From positions 1,488,001 through 1,552,000 of the forward strand of contig NZ_AP014680.1 in assembly GCF_000829395.1 (NCBI RefSeq): 64,000 nucleotides of DNA, in the 5' to 3' direction. Positions 1-11,310 of this stretch are shown here, piece after piece. This DNA is from Paucilactobacillus hokkaidonensis JCM 18461. Lineage in GTDB: Bacteria > Bacillota > Bacilli > Lactobacillales > Lactobacillaceae. Both the position numbers and the translations under genes were made by a program. The notes under the pieces are model-generated. The model saw only the letters and a program-made list of their open reading frames with translations. It made no database searches and had not been told where the DNA came from. How positions within the stretch are numbered: the first letter of the stretch is position 1; each line of letters begins with the position of its first letter.

Positions 1-886
1 CAGCTTCCTCACCGATGTTGGCTGCCAGTGTATTTAAGCCCACTGGTCCGCCCTGATAGAAATTAACCATTGTTGTTAGTAACTTGATATCAGTCTCGTC
101 TAGGCCCATATTATCTACCCGTAATAGGTTAAGGGCGGAAACCACCACCGCTTGATCCACTGACTCTTTTCCGTCAACCTGAGCAAAATCACGAACCCGC
201 TTTAATAATCGGTTCGCAATCCTAGGAGTTCCGCGGGAACGGAGTGCTAACTCATGGGCACCCTTTGTTTCAATTTTAGTTTGAAAAATTGATGCCGTTC
301 GAAAGACAATCTGTTCAAGTTCATCTACCTGATAATAGTCCATGTGTTCAACAATCCCGAAACGATCACGCAATGGTGCTGACAGCAATCCCGCTCGAGT
401 GGTTGCACCAATTAATGTAAACGGGGGCAATGGAAAATGAACCGGATGCGCAGTCGGACCTTGTCCAACCACTATGTCAACGAAAAAATCCTCCATTGCC
501 GAATACAGCATTTCTTCAACAATTTTGGGCAAGCGATGAATTTCATCAATAAATAAAACGTCGCCAGGTTCAAGTTCATTTAACAAAGCAACCAGATCGC
601 CAGGCTTTTCAATTGCCGGTCCACTAGTTGTTCGAATATTAACCTGCATCTCATTGGCAATCACCATTGCCAGCGTTGTCTTTCCTAAGCCAGGTGGCCC
701 GTACAACAAAACGTGGTCTAGCGATTCATCCCGAGCCTTTGCTGCTTGAATGTACACTGTTAACTCATGTTTAATTTTAGTTTGACCAATGTAATCGTTT
801 AGCCGTTGCGGACGTAGCGACGTCTCGATCACACTTTCTTGTTGGTCTGTGGTTTCACCCGATAATAAATGTTGATCATCATCCAA
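1..886 (-). CDS. ruvB: Holliday junction branch migration ATPase RuvB (C-terminal part cut off by window edge)
   Basis: AAA+ motor that drives branch migration of Holliday junctions with RuvA in the cytoplasm. About 295 codons are visible; the C-terminal DNA-binding end lies beyond position 1. Walker [10 protein letters not shown] is near residues 63-71 and Walker B ([10 protein letters not shown]) near 115, followed by the sensor GATTRAG and arginine-finger segment (RDRFG). The start is read as TTG at 884-886, because AAGGGAG lies 11 nt upstream and the nearby ATGs are in another frame. The gene begins 18 nt after the ruvA stop, so the pair is probably one transcript. The identification is secure; the start codon is inferred. 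Confidence 0.95.
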   Translation of the reverse strand, partial: MDDDQHLLSGETTDQQESVIETSLRPQRLNDYIGQTKIKHELTVYIQAAKARDESLDHVLLYGPPGLGKTTLAMVIANEMQVNIRTTSGPAIEKPGDLVALLNELEPGDVLFIDEIHRLPKIVEEMLYSAMEDFFVDIVVGQGPTAHPVHFPLPPFTLIGATTRAGLLSAPLRDRFGIVEHMDYYQVDELEQIVFRTASIFQTKIETKGAHELALRSRGTPRIANRLLKRVRDFAQVDGKESVDQAVVVSALNLLRVDNMGLDETDIKLLTTMVNFYQGGPVGLNTLAANIGEEA

Positions 887-904
887 CTATATCCGCTCCC
901 TTCA

Positions 905-1504
905 TTACTTAGTTAGTAAAGTTAAGCCGTGGCTAAGGTACTCATCCGTTGTGGTGGCAGGTAATTCACGTAACTTTTTAGCAATTCGTTCAACTTCTTT
1001 GCCACGATATCCAAGTGCTTCCAATGCTGCCAAGGCATCTGCCAATTGGATTGGATCATTATTATTTGCTGTTGTCGTGACTGTAACATTACTTGATTGA
1101 TCCAATTGTGTAATTTTATCTTTCAAATCCAAAACAATTTGAGCAGCAGTTTTCTTACCAACTCCTGGAAACTTAGTTAAATATGTTGAATCATTATTCG
1201 CAATTGCATTGATCAAACCACTATGATCCTCATTGGCCAGGATTGCTAGTGCACTTTTAGGACCAATACCGGAAACATTGATCAATTTTTCAAACAGCTG
1301 TTTTTCATCCTGATCAACAAATCCATATAATGCGACTTCATTTTCCCGGACTGCCTGATAGACATAGATTTTTACTAGTGTATCTGCATTTTCCTGATAT
1401 CGATATGGATTAGCTGTCAGTAATTTGTAGCCAACTCCAGCAACATCGAGCACAACAAAACTTGGTGTCACCATGGTTACATGACCCTCAAAATATTCAA
1501 ACAA
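905..1504 (-). CDS. ruvA: Holliday junction DNA helicase subunit RuvA
   Basis: RuvA forms the tetramer that holds the four-way junction and loads RuvB. The 199 residues match the family length. The N-terminal OB-fold (from MFEYFEGHV) is followed by the helix-hairpin-helix pair seen as [16 protein letters not shown] and [16 protein letters not shown], and a C-terminal RuvB-binding domain after an N/T-rich linker near residues 140-155. Translation appears to begin at TTG with TAGGGATTAAA in front. It lies upstream of ruvB and about 100 nt downstream of mutL, so it is probably part of the same repair gene run. No SOS box was seen in front of it. Confidence 0.95.
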   Translation of the reverse strand: MFEYFEGHVTMVTPSFVVLDVAGVGYKLLTANPYRYQENADTLVKIYVYQAVRENEVALYGFVDQDEKQLFEKLINVSGIGPKSALAILANEDHSGLINAIANNDSTYLTKFPGVGKKTAAQIVLDLKDKITQLDQSSNVTVTTTANNNDPIQLADALAALEALGYRGKEVERIAKKLRELPATTTDEYLSHGLTLLTK

Positions 1505-1610
1505 TTTAATCCCTACTTTTCTTCAATTTGCTTGTTAGATTGTACCACAATATGTATTACTCAGAACACCTGTTCATTTTTAACAGATGTATCTAAGCTA
1601 TTTTATAATG

Positions 1611-3578
1611 CTAAAACTCATGATCGTCAAATTCACCGGCAAATGCACTATGTGAATCTTGGATTCGTTTAAACATTTTTTCCAAATCAGTATCAGAAAA
1701 GTGGACCAATACTGGTCGTCCATGGGGACAATTGAAAGGATTTTCACATTCTGGCAATTTTTTCAATAATGCCTTTGCTTGCTCCGCATTCAAGTAGTGA
1801 TTAGCCTTAATTGCCCGCTTGCAACTCATCATAATCGCCGTTTTTTCGCGGAACTGGGCCACACTCAGCTTACCATCATCAATTGTCCAATCAATCATTT
1901 CTCGAATTGTTGCTTCCTCTTGACCCTCTTTAAACCAAGTTGGATGGGATCGAATGATAAAACTATTTTGACCAAACGGCTCTGGATTAATACCAACCTG
2001 TTGTAATACCTCTGTATGCTCATTAATTTTCATCGCATCAGTAGTGGGATAATCTAACACTAACGGAACTAACAGGTTTTGTGCATCGGTACTGACCTCA
2101 CCAATGGCCTGTCGATAATATTCATAATTAATTCGTTCTTGTGCAGCATGTTGATCTAGAATGTACAATCCATCCTTTGCCTGTGCCAATAAAAAGGTGC
2201 CATGAAATTGACCTAAATACTGTAAATCTGGGAATCGATCCTTTGACGGCTTTGATTGATCACCTAATTCTAGCTCAACATTACTGACCTTTTCAGCCGG
2301 TTGTTCAACTGTCAAAGCTTCATCACCAAAAGGCGTGGCCGCATTTTCTTGCTGATACTTTTGATCAAAGCTTTGCATTAAAGGTGTCACTAACTCGCTT
2401 TGCTTAGCAATCACAATTGGTGTTACAACTGGATCATTCCCAATGACATGCTCATCAGCATCTTCTTGTGGTTCAGTTTTTTGTTCAGTTCGTGCTACTG
2501 GATAAGCCTGTGAAACTTCATTTAGGTTTCGTTCTAACTGGCCATAGTCAATTGATTGATTATCAAATTGATCTAATGCATCTGGAATTAAATTTTCCTG
2601 TGCAATTCGTTTTGAAATTGTGGCAGCAATTAATTGGCTAAGCTGCTCTTCTTTACTAATCCGTACTTCTCGCTTAGCCGGATGTACATTCACATCCACT
2701 AAGACAGGATCTAAATTAATATTCAACACGCTAATGGGATAACGTCCAACCATTAATTTGGAGCCATATCCTTGAATCAAGGCCTTCGTAAGTTGGTAAT
2801 TACGAATATAACGATGATTAATTAAAATGGAAATGTACTGCCGTGAAGATCGGGTAATTTCAGGTAATGACGTGTAACCATCAATTGAAAAATCGGCATC
2901 TTCGCCTTTAAACTCAATCATTTTACGAGCATTGCTAATCCCATAAATGGCGGCTACAACTTCTTGTAAGTTGCCATTCCCTGGTGTGCGCAATATTTCG
3001 CGGTCATTATGCATAAAGCTGATTGCAACCGCCGGGTTAGCCAACGCCAGACGATCAACGATATCCGTAATTTGAGTTAACTCCGTTTGTGGTGATTTAA
3101 GATATTTTAATCGAGCCGGCGTATTAAAAAATAAATCGGTGACGGTAATATCTGTTCCACGTCGCGCCTGTGCTGGCTGATTACTAATCAGCTGACCACC
3201 CTTAATCTGAAACTTTGTCCCAGCTCCTTCGCCAGTTGAGGTAGTCATAACCACATCCGCTACAGATGCAATACTAGGTAACGCTTCACCACGAAAGCCT
3301 AATGACTGAACTTTAAATAAATCTTCTCGTGAAGAAATTTTGCTAGTTGCATGTCGCTTAAAGGCTATCGGTACGTCGTCTGCTAAAATTCCATCCCCAT
3401 CATCAATAATTCGAATACTATCTAAGCCAGACTGAGAAACAATGATATCAACTTGACGACTATGAGCATCTAACGCGTTTTCAACCAATTCCTTCACGAT
3501 TGAAGCTGGTCGTTCAATAACTTCACCAGCAGCAATTTGATCTGACAAAACTTCATTTAATTCATGGATCTTAGTCAT
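1611..3578 (-). CDS. mutL: DNA mismatch repair endonuclease MutL
   Basis: MutL couples MutS mismatch recognition to strand incision. The N-terminal GHKL ATPase motifs are visible: NALDA with its metal-binding region, DDGDGI and GFRGEAL. The C-terminal half carries [12 protein letters not shown] near residues 474-485, which matches the DQHA-x2-E-x4-E endonuclease signature found in bacteria without MutH, and CPHGRP near the end. I start the gene at ATG 3576-3578 because GGGAGG lies 7 nt upstream; an upstream in-frame ATG at 3614 has no such site. Its ATG overlaps the mutS stop (ATGACTAA), so the two are translationally coupled. The acidic, Q/E-rich middle (about 350-450) is the usual variable linker. 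Confidence 0.95.
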   Translation of the reverse strand: MTKIHELNEVLSDQIAAGEVIERPASIVKELVENALDAHSRQVDIIVSQSGLDSIRIIDDGDGILADDVPIAFKRHATSKISSREDLFKVQSLGFRGEALPSIASVADVVMTTSTGEGAGTKFQIKGGQLISNQPAQARRGTDITVTDLFFNTPARLKYLKSPQTELTQITDIVDRLALANPAVAISFMHNDREILRTPGNGNLQEVVAAIYGISNARKMIEFKGEDADFSIDGYTSLPEITRSSRQYISILINHRYIRNYQLTKALIQGYGSKLMVGRYPISVLNINLDPVLVDVNVHPAKREVRISKEEQLSQLIAATISKRIAQENLIPDALDQFDNQSIDYGQLERNLNEVSQAYPVARTEQKTEPQEDADEHVIGNDPVVTPIVIAKQSELVTPLMQSFDQKYQQENAATPFGDEALTVEQPAEKVSNVELELGDQSKPSKDRFPDLQYLGQFHGTFLLAQAKDGLYILDQHAAQERINYEYYRQAIGEVSTDAQNLLVPLVLDYPTTDAMKINEHTEVLQQVGINPEPFGQNSFIIRSHPTWFKEGQEEATIREMIDWTIDDGKLSVAQFREKTAIMMSCKRAIKANHYLNAEQAKALLKKLPECENPFNCPHGRPVLVHFSDTDLEKMFKRIQDSHSAFAGEFDDHEF

Positions 3579-6183
3579 GTTGTCCTCCCGATTGGATCTT
3601 ACGTTGCCATTCATACAGTTGGTTCATGACATCCATTGGGGTCATCGCCATTAGATTCAGCTTTTTAAGTTGCTCGATAATTTGCTCATATTTTGGATCC
3701 AATTGAACAGTATCAAACAAAGCTAATTGCTTGTCTGCCACATCTGCTTGTTTTGTTAATGCCACTTTAGGCTCATCAACTTTACCAGTGGGCAATTGAA
3801 CATCTTTATTTTCCAATTGAATCAAAATTTTATTTGCTCGTTTTAATAGTGAATCCGGCATGCCGGCAAGCTTAGCTACATGAATTCCATAAGATTGATC
3901 AGCTGGACCGGGCTCTACCTTATGCAAAAATACCAATTCACCATCTTTTTCAACTGCACCTACATGCACATTCACTAACTGCGGTAATGAGTCCGCCAAG
4001 TCTGTTAATTCATGATAATGAGTTGAAAACAATGTTTTAGCATGAATTTTATTGTGCACAAATTCAATAATTGCCTGGGCTAACGCCATTCCATCAAATG
4101 TAGCTGTTCCGCGGCCAATTTCATCAAATAAAATCAGACTGTTAGCACTGGCGTGACTTAACGCATTATTGGCTTCTTGCATTTCAACCATGAACGTACT
4201 CTGCCCAGAGATTAAATCATCAGCGGCACCAATCCGTGTAAATATTTGATCAAATATCGGCAATTGCGCCTCCTTTGCCGGTACAAAGCATCCCATCTGG
4301 GCCATTACAACCGTCAATGCTAATTGACGCATGTAAGTACTTTTACCAGACATATTTGGCCCCGTAATCAATAAAATAGTCGTTTCATCATTCATCACAA
4401 CATCATTAGGTACATAAGTCTGATGCCCCATGAATTTTTCAACCACTGGATGCCTGCCATCGACAATGTGCAAATCATGACTGTCTGTGAAGTTTGGTCG
4501 AACAAAATGGTACGTTTCACTGACAACCGCAAAGCTTTGCAATACATCTAACTCAGCCACTGCTTTAGCCAAGCGTTGTAGCCGCTCAATGGACGCTTTA
4601 ACAACCTCACGGACATTGGTAAACAAATCATACTCTAGCGCTGTAGACTTATCCTGAGCCTCTAAAATCAGGGCCTCTTTTTCCTTTAATTCAGGAGTCC
4701 CAAATCGTTCCGCATTAGTTAACGTTTGTTTCCGTTCATAACGATCCTGTGGTATTTTCGGTAAATTAACCTTTGTAACTTCAATATAGTAGCCAAATAC
4801 ATGGTTGAACCCAATCTTTAAATTATTGATTCCAGTAATCTCACGCTCCTTAGTTTCCATTTGAGCGATCCATTGCTTCCCATTTTTCATGGCATCACGA
4901 TAACTATCCAGTTGTTCGTTATAACCATCCTTAATAACGTTACCATCAGTGACCGACATTGGCGGTTCATCATTAATGGCATGTTCGATCAGCCCGGCCA
5001 CATCCTCGATCGGATCAAGCTGTTTTTGTAACTGATCAAATGTTGGAACGGCTAACGAGTCCAAGATATACTTGACTTTAGGGATTTGTTCTAACGACGT
5101 TCTCAACTGAATCAAATCCCGGCCATTAACATTTCCATAGGCCACTCGACCAGCTAACCGCTCTAAATCGTAAACTTGGGTCAGTTCATCTTGTAAATTG
5201 TTGCGCTCAAAATAATGAGTCATTAACTCTTGAACCTTATCTTGTCGATCAACAATTGCAACTTGATCTAATAAAGGTCGGTCTAACCATTGTTTTAATA
5301 AACGACTCCCCATCGCTGTTTTAGTTTCGTCTAACAGCCAAACAAGGGTCCCTTGTCGTTTGCCACTGCGAATATTAGTATTTAACTCCAAGTTGTACTT
5401 GGAATAATGATCCATTTTCAAAAAGTAAGATGGCTCATACGCCACTGCCCGTTGGATATGTGCCAGGGACCGCTTTTGTGTAGTCGTTAAATATGAAACC
5501 AAGAGAGAGACAGCCTGCTTTTGCAACGATTCATCTAAATCCTGAGTTAAATAACTCTGTTCTGACGAGGCCACGATTTCTTCTTGATGTGAAATCAAAA
5601 TCTCACGCTGGTTAAACTGTTCCACTACCTCGTCTGGAACCGATTGGTCGATAACAACTTCTTTGGTCCGTAAATTAATCATTTCATTCAATAGTGTATC
5701 AACCGTTCTTAAAAAACTAGTCTTTAATTCTCCCGTTGATAAGTCCACGTAGGCAAATCCAAACTCTTTATCAGAATTGGCAATTACCGCAGTCAAATAA
5801 TTATTATCGCGCGCCTGATCGCCAGCTAAATCCATTTGAGTTCCTGGTGTAACTAGCCTAGTAACGGCTCTTTTAACCATCCCTTGGGCTAATTTAGGAT
5901 CTTCCATTTGTTCACAAATGGCAACTTTATAACCCTTATCAATTAAAATATCAATATAATTTTCAACTGCATGATGGGGAACACCACACATAGGAATGGG
6001 GTTGGCGGCACTTTTGTTGCGCGTAGTTAGCGTTAATTCTAGTATTTGAGCACCTTTGATGGCATCATCGTTAAACAATTCATAAAAATCGCCGAGTCGA
6101 TAAAATAAAAAAGCATCTTGATATTGATCCTTGATCACTTGATATTGTTGCATCATCGGTGTTTCTTTTGGTTTTTGTGACAC
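3571..6183 (-). CDS. mutS: DNA mismatch recognition ATPase MutS
   Basis: MutS recognises mispairs and small loops and recruits MutL. The 870 residues fit the MutS1 family. The mismatch-reading Phe-X-Glu is seen in GDFYELF near residue 36. Walker [10 protein letters not shown] is near 607-615, Walker B is [11 protein letters not shown] with the following signature region, and the switch histidine is in STHYHELTD. The last 60 residues are a short C-terminal extension ending in QSGGQHD. The gene ends inside the mutL start. About 140 nt separate it from the rny terminator, so it probably has its own promoter. Confidence 0.96.
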   Translation of the reverse strand: MSQKPKETPMMQQYQVIKDQYQDAFLFYRLGDFYELFNDDAIKGAQILELTLTTRNKSAANPIPMCGVPHHAVENYIDILIDKGYKVAICEQMEDPKLAQGMVKRAVTRLVTPGTQMDLAGDQARDNNYLTAVIANSDKEFGFAYVDLSTGELKTSFLRTVDTLLNEMINLRTKEVVIDQSVPDEVVEQFNQREILISHQEEIVASSEQSYLTQDLDESLQKQAVSLLVSYLTTTQKRSLAHIQRAVAYEPSYFLKMDHYSKYNLELNTNIRSGKRQGTLVWLLDETKTAMGSRLLKQWLDRPLLDQVAIVDRQDKVQELMTHYFERNNLQDELTQVYDLERLAGRVAYGNVNGRDLIQLRTSLEQIPKVKYILDSLAVPTFDQLQKQLDPIEDVAGLIEHAINDEPPMSVTDGNVIKDGYNEQLDSYRDAMKNGKQWIAQMETKEREITGINNLKIGFNHVFGYYIEVTKVNLPKIPQDRYERKQTLTNAERFGTPELKEKEALILEAQDKSTALEYDLFTNVREVVKASIERLQRLAKAVAELDVLQSFAVVSETYHFVRPNFTDSHDLHIVDGRHPVVEKFMGHQTYVPNDVVMNDETTILLITGPNMSGKSTYMRQLALTVVMAQMGCFVPAKEAQLPIFDQIFTRIGAADDLISGQSTFMVEMQEANNALSHASANSLILFDEIGRGTATFDGMALAQAIIEFVHNKIHAKTLFSTHYHELTDLADSLPQLVNVHVGAVEKDGELVFLHKVEPGPADQSYGIHVAKLAGMPDSLLKRANKILIQLENKDVQLPTGKVDEPKVALTKQADVADKQLALFDTVQLDPKYEQIIEQLKKLNLMAMTPMDVMNQLYEWQRKIQSGGQHD

Positions 6184-6282
6184 GTGGTTTCACCTCATTA
6201 TCATTGTGCATTCATAGCAACAATTTTAACACGTTTCTTCATAAAGTGGCATTATTCCATTATGTATTATCAAAATAAACAA

Positions 6283-6327
6283 ACAAGGATCGGCACCAAA
6301 GCTTATTCAGCCTGGTTCCAATCCTTA
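6283..6327 (-). terminator. Intrinsic terminator of rny
   Basis: Read on the minus strand, AAGGATTGG (overlapping the rny stop codon) pairs with CCGATCCTT through a long hairpin that also contains CCAGGCT/AGCTTTGG pairing, and is followed by TTGTTTGTTTATTTT. The position directly after rny supports termination there. Basis: pattern seen in sequence. Confidence 0.7.
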
Positions 6328-7884
6328 TTTGGCATAATCAACTGAACGAACTTCACGAATTACCGTCACCTTAATGTGACCGGGATATTCGAGTTGATCT
6401 TCAATCTCATTTTTGACGTCATGTGATAAAGTTGCTGCTTGTAAATCCGAAATTACTTTTGGTTTCACAATCACGCGGACTTCACGGCCCGCTTGAATAG
6501 CGTAACTATGGTCAACACCTTGATGCTTGTTGGCGATGGCCTCGAGTTGTTTCAATCTTTGAATATAATTTTCCAGTGATTCGCTTCGTGCTCCTGGTCG
6601 GGCACCAGAAATCGCGTCAGCTGTTGCTACCAATACCGCAATAATCGATTCCGGTGCCACATCGCCATGATGTGACGCAATCGTATTAATAACAACTGGA
6701 TTTTCTTTATACTTGGTTGTTAATTCAACACCTAACTCAACGTGTGAACCTTCAACCTCATGATCAACTGCTTTACCAATATCGTGTAATAATCCTGCGC
6801 GCTTAGCTAATGTAACATCTTCACCCAGTTCAGCAGCTAAAATGCCTGCTAACTTAGCGACTTCAATTGAATGATTCAAAACGTTTTGACCGTAACTGGT
6901 ACGATACTTCATCCGACCAATGATTTTGATCAGATCTGGATGAATTGAATGGATTCCCAAATCAAAGACAGTCTGCTCACCAATTTCACGAATCTGCTGA
7001 TCCATGTCCTTTTGAGCTTTAGTAACAGCTTCCTCGATTCGAGCCGGATGAATCCGACCATCTTGAATTAATTTCTCTAATGCCATTCGGGCGATTTCAC
7101 GCCTAACTGGATCAAAGCCACTCAAAACAACCGCTTCCGGCGTGTCATCAATAATTAAATCGATTCCCGTTAATGTTTCTAACGTCCGAATATTCCGACC
7201 TTCACGACCAATAATCCGGCCCTTCATGTCGTCATTAGGTAGTGTGACCACTGAAACTGTCGTTTCTGACACCATATCAGCAGCACTACGTTGAATGGCA
7301 GAAACAATCAGGTCTTTGGCCTTCTTGTCCGCCGTTGCAGCAGCTTCTTGTTCACTATCTCGAATTAGAACTTCACGCTCGTGACCCAATTGTGCTTTGG
7401 TCTCATCCAAAATTAATTCTTTCGCATCATCACGTGACATTTCAGCCACTGTTTGTAGTTCAGTCTCACGTTGTTCAACCAATTGTGTTACTTGTTGTTG
7501 ATCTTTTTGAATTTGCCCTTCTTGTTCGTCAAGCTTATGTTCTCGCTCGCCCAAAGCATTTTCTCGTTTTTCAATAGAATTATCTTTACGATCAAGAGTT
7601 GTTTCACGTTGGAGCATTCTGTCCTCTTGCTTTTGAACTTCAGCCCGTCGATTTTTTAATTCGTCTTCAACGTTTTCCCGATACTGATGACTTTCTTCCT
7701 TAGCCTCTAAAATAGCTTCTTTTTTGGCCGTCTCAGCCTCTTTTTTCGCAGTATCAATAATTCCTTCGGCACTATTGCGTGCTTGATCTAATTGACGTTC
7801 AAAGCTCGTCTTTCGAACAAAGTATCCCACAACAATTCCGACAACAATAGCGATCACGGCGAGAATTATGCTTAATGCATTCAT
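6325..7884 (-). CDS. rny: Ribonuclease Y
   Basis: Membrane-anchored endoribonuclease that starts mRNA decay in Firmicutes. The 519 residues show an N-terminal membrane helix (about 4-24), a long charged coiled coil (about 30-190, rich in E, K, Q and R), a KH RNA-binding domain with [11 protein letters not shown] and a HD hydrolase domain with [10 protein letters not shown] near residue 367. GGAGG lies before the ATG. It follows recA in the conserved recA-rny order, but the recA terminator near 8071-8105 separates the two, so it is probably transcribed mainly from its own promoter. Confidence 0.96.
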   Translation of the reverse strand: MNALSIILAVIAIVVGIVVGYFVRKTSFERQLDQARNSAEGIIDTAKKEAETAKKEAILEAKEESHQYRENVEDELKNRRAEVQKQEDRMLQRETTLDRKDNSIEKRENALGEREHKLDEQEGQIQKDQQQVTQLVEQRETELQTVAEMSRDDAKELILDETKAQLGHEREVLIRDSEQEAAATADKKAKDLIVSAIQRSAADMVSETTVSVVTLPNDDMKGRIIGREGRNIRTLETLTGIDLIIDDTPEAVVLSGFDPVRREIARMALEKLIQDGRIHPARIEEAVTKAQKDMDQQIREIGEQTVFDLGIHSIHPDLIKIIGRMKYRTSYGQNVLNHSIEVAKLAGILAAELGEDVTLAKRAGLLHDIGKAVDHEVEGSHVELGVELTTKYKENPVVINTIASHHGDVAPESIIAVLVATADAISGARPGARSESLENYIQRLKQLEAIANKHQGVDHSYAIQAGREVRVIVKPKVISDLQAATLSHDVKNEIEDQLEYPGHIKVTVIREVRSVDYAK

Positions 7885-8070
7885 CTTTTCACCTCCGCAT
7901 CACTTATTAAATTGTTTCTGTTCAAATAACCTTTAAAAATTTAATGTGCTACTTAACTCTTTGCACAGGGTTAATTTTAATATTGCAACGGCCACATGTC
8001 AACTAGTTGTCACTTTTGGTATAGGCTAATTGTTATTGTGACGACAACCACACCTTGAAAATATTTTTAT

Positions 8071-8105
8071 AATAAAAAACTATGACCAACAATTCTGTCA
8101 TAGTT
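8071..8105 (-). terminator. Intrinsic terminator of recA
   Basis: On the minus strand AACTATGAC and GTCATAGTT form a perfect 9-bp stem around ATT-rich loop sequence, followed by TTTTTTATTATAAAA. It lies about 30 nt after the recA stop. Confidence 0.85.
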
Positions 8106-8137
8106 CTATCAATTCACTATTTTTTATGGTTAATAAA

Positions 8138-9235
8138 TTAATCTTTTTTTACTTTTTTACTCTTTTTATCATTTAAATCCTTTTTGTCACCTAAATCAAG
8201 TTCCGTAGGATCTGTAGGTTCAGAATCATCCTTAGGGGTTCCGGTACCATCCATGTTATATGCAACACGAACTTTTTGCATTACTTCGTCCATTGCATCT
8301 TGGTGGTCCGCAAAATATTGTTTTGCATTTTCACGTCCCTGTCCAATCCGTTCATCCCCGTAAGAATACCATGAGCCACTCTTATCAACGATATCTTTTT
8401 CAACGGCCATATCAACCAGTTCACCAGTTTTAGAAATACCGTGTCCATACATAATATCAACTTCAGCCCGTTTGAAAGGTGGCGCAACCTTATTTTTAGT
8501 CACTTTAATTTTCGTCCGATTACCAATTATGTCAGTACCATTTTTAATTTGCTCTGAACGTCTAATTTCTAGTCGAATAGTAGCATAAAATTTCAGCGCA
8601 CGACCACCCGGTGTAATCTCAGGATTACCAAACATAACACCAACTTTTTCACGAATTTGATTAATGAAAATAGCAATCGTCTTAGTCTTATTGATCGAAC
8701 CAGATAATTTACGTAATGCTTGTGACATTAAACGAGCTTGCAACCCAACATGAGCATCACCCATTTCTCCTTCAATTTCAGCCCGTGGCACAAGTGCAGC
8801 AACCGAATCAACAACCACAATATCAATCGCACCACTGGAAATTAATGCGTCTGCAATTTCAAGACCTTCTTCACCTGTATCTGGTTGCGAAAGTAGTAAA
8901 TCATCAACATTAACACCTAGCGCTTCGGCGTATTTAGGGTCCAAAGCATTTTCTGCATCAATATATGCAGCCGTACCACCTTGACGTTGAATTTCAGCAA
9001 CAGCATGTAATGCCACCGTTGTTTTACCAGAACTTTCAGGACCATACATTTCAACTATTCGTCCACGTGGATACCCGCCAACGCCTAGCGCCTCGTCTAA
9101 AGCTAAAGAACCACTAGAAACTGTCGCAATTTTCATATCAGCTTGGTCACCCATTCGCATAATGGAGCCCTTACCAAAGTTTTTTTCAATTTTTCTTAAC
9201 GCAGCATCAAGCGCTGCTTTTCGTTCGTCAGCCAA
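8138..9235 (-). CDS. recA: Recombinase A
   Basis: RecA forms filaments on single-stranded DNA, drives strand exchange and triggers LexA self-cleavage. The 365 residues include Walker [10 protein letters not shown] (about 65-73), the conserved L1/L2 region near [20 protein letters not shown]-type sequence and a highly charged C-terminus rich in Asp and Lys. Translation starts at TTG with AAGGAGG upstream. A CGAAC-N4-GTTCG box and a promoter lie just upstream, so SOS control is expected. The gene keeps the cinA-recA-rny order of Bacilli. Confidence 0.97.
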   Translation of the reverse strand: MADERKAALDAALRKIEKNFGKGSIMRMGDQADMKIATVSSGSLALDEALGVGGYPRGRIVEMYGPESSGKTTVALHAVAEIQRQGGTAAYIDAENALDPKYAEALGVNVDDLLLSQPDTGEEGLEIADALISSGAIDIVVVDSVAALVPRAEIEGEMGDAHVGLQARLMSQALRKLSGSINKTKTIAIFINQIREKVGVMFGNPEITPGGRALKFYATIRLEIRRSEQIKNGTDIIGNRTKIKVTKNKVAPPFKRAEVDIMYGHGISKTGELVDMAVEKDIVDKSGSWYSYGDERIGQGRENAKQYFADHQDAMDEVMQKVRVAYNMDGTGTPKDDSEPTDPTELDLGDKKDLNDKKSKKVKKD

Positions 9236-9251
9236 GTTAGTTCCTCCTTAA

Positions 9252-9290
9252 AGTTCGCATATCATTCTTAATAATCATATCAGTTAATAC
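9252..9290 (-). promoter_or_regulatory. Probable recA promoter
   Basis: On the minus strand TTGATT is followed after 16 nt by TATGAT, upstream of the recA AAGGAGG site. It lies just downstream of the SOS box, which is the expected arrangement for a LexA-repressed promoter. Basis: sequence match only. Confidence 0.55.
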
Positions 9291-9308
9291 CAAAAAATCA
9301 AGTAAAAT

Positions 9309-9322
9309 CGAACAAAGGTTCG
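9309..9322. promoter_or_regulatory. LexA (SOS) box upstream of recA
   Basis: CGAACAAAGGTTCG is a perfect match to the Gram-positive LexA consensus CGAAC-N4-GTTCG. It sits between the cinA stop and the recA promoter. Confidence 0.85.
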
Positions 9323-9327
9323 TATTT

Positions 9328-10575
9328 TTATTTAACCATTTGTAAAATCATTTGTAACCCTGTCAATACACTTTTTTCACGAATCGACTGTCTTGAATCA
9401 GTTTGTAGATACTGTTCTAGTTGTGTTTTCACTTGTTGATCACCAAAACTCAGGCCAATCCAAACCGTTCCTGCCGGATGGCCTTCAAGCTGATCTGGTC
9501 CGGCCACGCCAGTAAACGAAATGCCAATATCAGTATTCATAATCTTACGTGCTTGACTTGCCATAGCAATGGCAGTTTGTTTACTGACCACTCCATTATC
9601 ATCAATAATTTGTGCATTGATATGCAATAAATCTTTTTTTGCTTGATTAGCATATGTGACAAACCCACCATCAAAAACTTTTGATGCTCCCGCAATACTG
9701 CAAATGGTGCTTTGGAATAATCCACCTGTCAGGCTTTCGGCCGCTGTGACCGTTAATCCCTTTTGCTTTAATTGCATCACAACTTCTTTGGCCAGGCTAT
9801 TCTTGCTGCCGGTCCCGTAAAAGTAGCCATCAACTTTTGCTAAAATTTGTGTTTGAGTTATATCCAGTAATTGATTGATTTGGTCATCATCTTTTCCTTG
9901 AGCAGTCAAACGAATTAAGATCTCATGATTTTTGGCATACGATGCAATGGACGGATTAGTATTACTAATCACTACATCGTTCAATTGATGCATTAACATG
10001 GATTCTGAAATTCCGTAAAACCGCAAGACACGTGAAATTAAATGTTGCTGCACTGGATAAGTCTCTTCCAAGAGTGGAACCAAATGATTTATAAACATGG
10101 TTTCCATTTCGCTGGGCGGACCTGGCAATACTGCAATATCTGGACCCTTAACGGTTTTGACAAAATCTCCTAGCGCTAATCCAACATCATTAGGCAGTAT
10201 CTTTGCTCCGGCTAAAAATTGGGCCTGCTTAACGTTTTCTGGTGTCATTGATCGATGTTGCCTATTAAAATGAGCTTTTATTTGGCTAAACTGAGTCTCA
10301 TCAACTTGCAAATTCAATCCAAGGTACTTACTAACTGAGGCTAAAGTCATGTCATCAACAGTGGGCCCTAATCCACCGCAAATAATGATCAAATCACTTC
10401 TCGTAGCAGCTTGATTAAGTACCGCCACAATTCTGTCTTCATTGTCCCCCACAACAGTTTGAAAATGAGACTCGATGCCTAACTGTGCCAGTTGATCAGC
10501 AATAAAACGCGCATTCGTATTATCAATTCGTCCTAATAATAGCTCAGTACCAACTGTAACTATCTCACTATTCAT
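9328..10575 (-). CDS. cinA: CinA family protein (competence/damage-inducible; MoCF domain plus nicotinamide-nucleotide amidase domain)
   Basis: The 415 residues comprise an N-terminal molybdopterin-binding-like (MoCF) domain from the start (VGTELLLGRIDNTNA, then CGGLGPTVDDMT) and a C-terminal CinA domain with TAAESLTGGLFQS and GGFVTYANQAK, typical of NMN deamidase activity. In streptococci cinA is a late competence gene co-expressed with recA. Here it precedes recA by 93 nt, and recA has its own promoter. A good AGGGAGG lies upstream of the ATG. A hairpin terminator separates it from pgsA. Confidence 0.93.
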   Translation of the reverse strand: MNSEIVTVGTELLLGRIDNTNARFIADQLAQLGIESHFQTVVGDNEDRIVAVLNQAATRSDLIIICGGLGPTVDDMTLASVSKYLGLNLQVDETQFSQIKAHFNRQHRSMTPENVKQAQFLAGAKILPNDVGLALGDFVKTVKGPDIAVLPGPPSEMETMFINHLVPLLEETYPVQQHLISRVLRFYGISESMLMHQLNDVVISNTNPSIASYAKNHEILIRLTAQGKDDDQINQLLDITQTQILAKVDGYFYGTGSKNSLAKEVVMQLKQKGLTVTAAESLTGGLFQSTICSIAGASKVFDGGFVTYANQAKKDLLHINAQIIDDNGVVSKQTAIAMASQARKIMNTDIGISFTGVAGPDQLEGHPAGTVWIGLSFGDQQVKTQLEQYLQTDSRQSIREKSVLTGLQMILQMVK

Positions 10576-10626
10576 TTTTTATCCTCCCTCTATTAATTAC
10601 ATACGTAAATTATATCCCAATTCAAT

Positions 10627-10675
10627 TAAATAAGGTTCAGCCAAAACTAAATTGTTTTGTGCTGAACCTTATTAA
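10627..10675 (-). terminator. Hairpin terminator between pgsA and cinA
   Basis: AATAAGGTTCAGC pairs exactly with GCTGAACCTTATT, giving a 13-bp stem with a loop of about 20 nt. The downstream tract on the minus strand is TTATTTAATT, so termination may be only partial. Confidence 0.65.
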
Positions 10676-10690
10676 TTTAAATCAATAGTG

Positions 10691-11275
10691 TTACTTTAAC
10701 CCATCTGAAAAAACTGAACGTCCTTTAACAAAATAATCAATCCCTGAATAAACAGTAAAGAACAGGCAGACATACAACATTATTTGACCAAATGGAACGT
10801 GAATTAACTCGAAAAACATGTTATTAAGCAAGAGAAAGGTAATGGCAATGAACTGACTAACAGTTTTAATTTTCCCAGGCATCTTTGCTGCTAACACTTC
10901 GCCATTAGTTTCAACGATCAACAATCGCAATCCAGTAACTGCTAACTCGCGCCAAATAATTACTACCGTTACCCATGCTGGTACAACTTGATTAGCAGTT
11001 AACATGATAAATGCTGTCATTACTAACAACTTATCGGCCAAAGGATCGGTAAATTTACCAAAATTAGTCACTAAATGATACTTTCGAGCAATCATCCCAT
11101 CCAAATTATCAGTAATACAGGCCGCTAAAAATATAATTGCCGCAACTAACTGCTCGATGGTAATGGTTGCCCCAGCAAATGAAACACTCCCCCAATTAAG
11201 TGGTAACACTAATAGTAACAAGAAAAACGGAATCGCAATTAAGCGCGCTAACGTTAATTTATTTGGTAAATTCAC
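10691..11275 (-). CDS. pgsA: CDP-diacylglycerol--glycerol-3-phosphate 3-phosphatidyltransferase
   Basis: Integral membrane enzyme that makes phosphatidylglycerol phosphate, the first committed step to phosphatidylglycerol and cardiolipin. The CDP-alcohol phosphotransferase signature DG-x2-AR-x8-G-x3-D-x3-D is visible at DNLDGMIARKY through FTDPLADK, near residues 55-85. Several hydrophobic helices span the 194 residues. Translation starts at GTG with AGAGGGGG upstream. It follows the rodZ-like gene by 35 nt, as in other Bacilli. Cardiolipin synthase later in the window acts downstream in the pathway. Confidence 0.93.
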   Translation of the reverse strand: MNLPNKLTLARLIAIPFFLLLLVLPLNWGSVSFAGATITIEQLVAAIIFLAACITDNLDGMIARKYHLVTNFGKFTDPLADKLLVMTAFIMLTANQVVPAWVTVVIIWRELAVTGLRLLIVETNGEVLAAKMPGKIKTVSQFIAITFLLLNNMFFELIHVPFGQIMLYVCLFFTVYSGIDYFVKGRSVFSDGLK

Positions 11276-11310
11276 AACATTTCCCCCTCTTATAATTACA
11301 CCAATTTTTT

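Noticed and set aside
6184-6282. ACACGT next to AAGTGG between rny and mutS as a sixth palindromic element.
   Set aside because: The flanks do not pair and lack the helices shared by the five copies.
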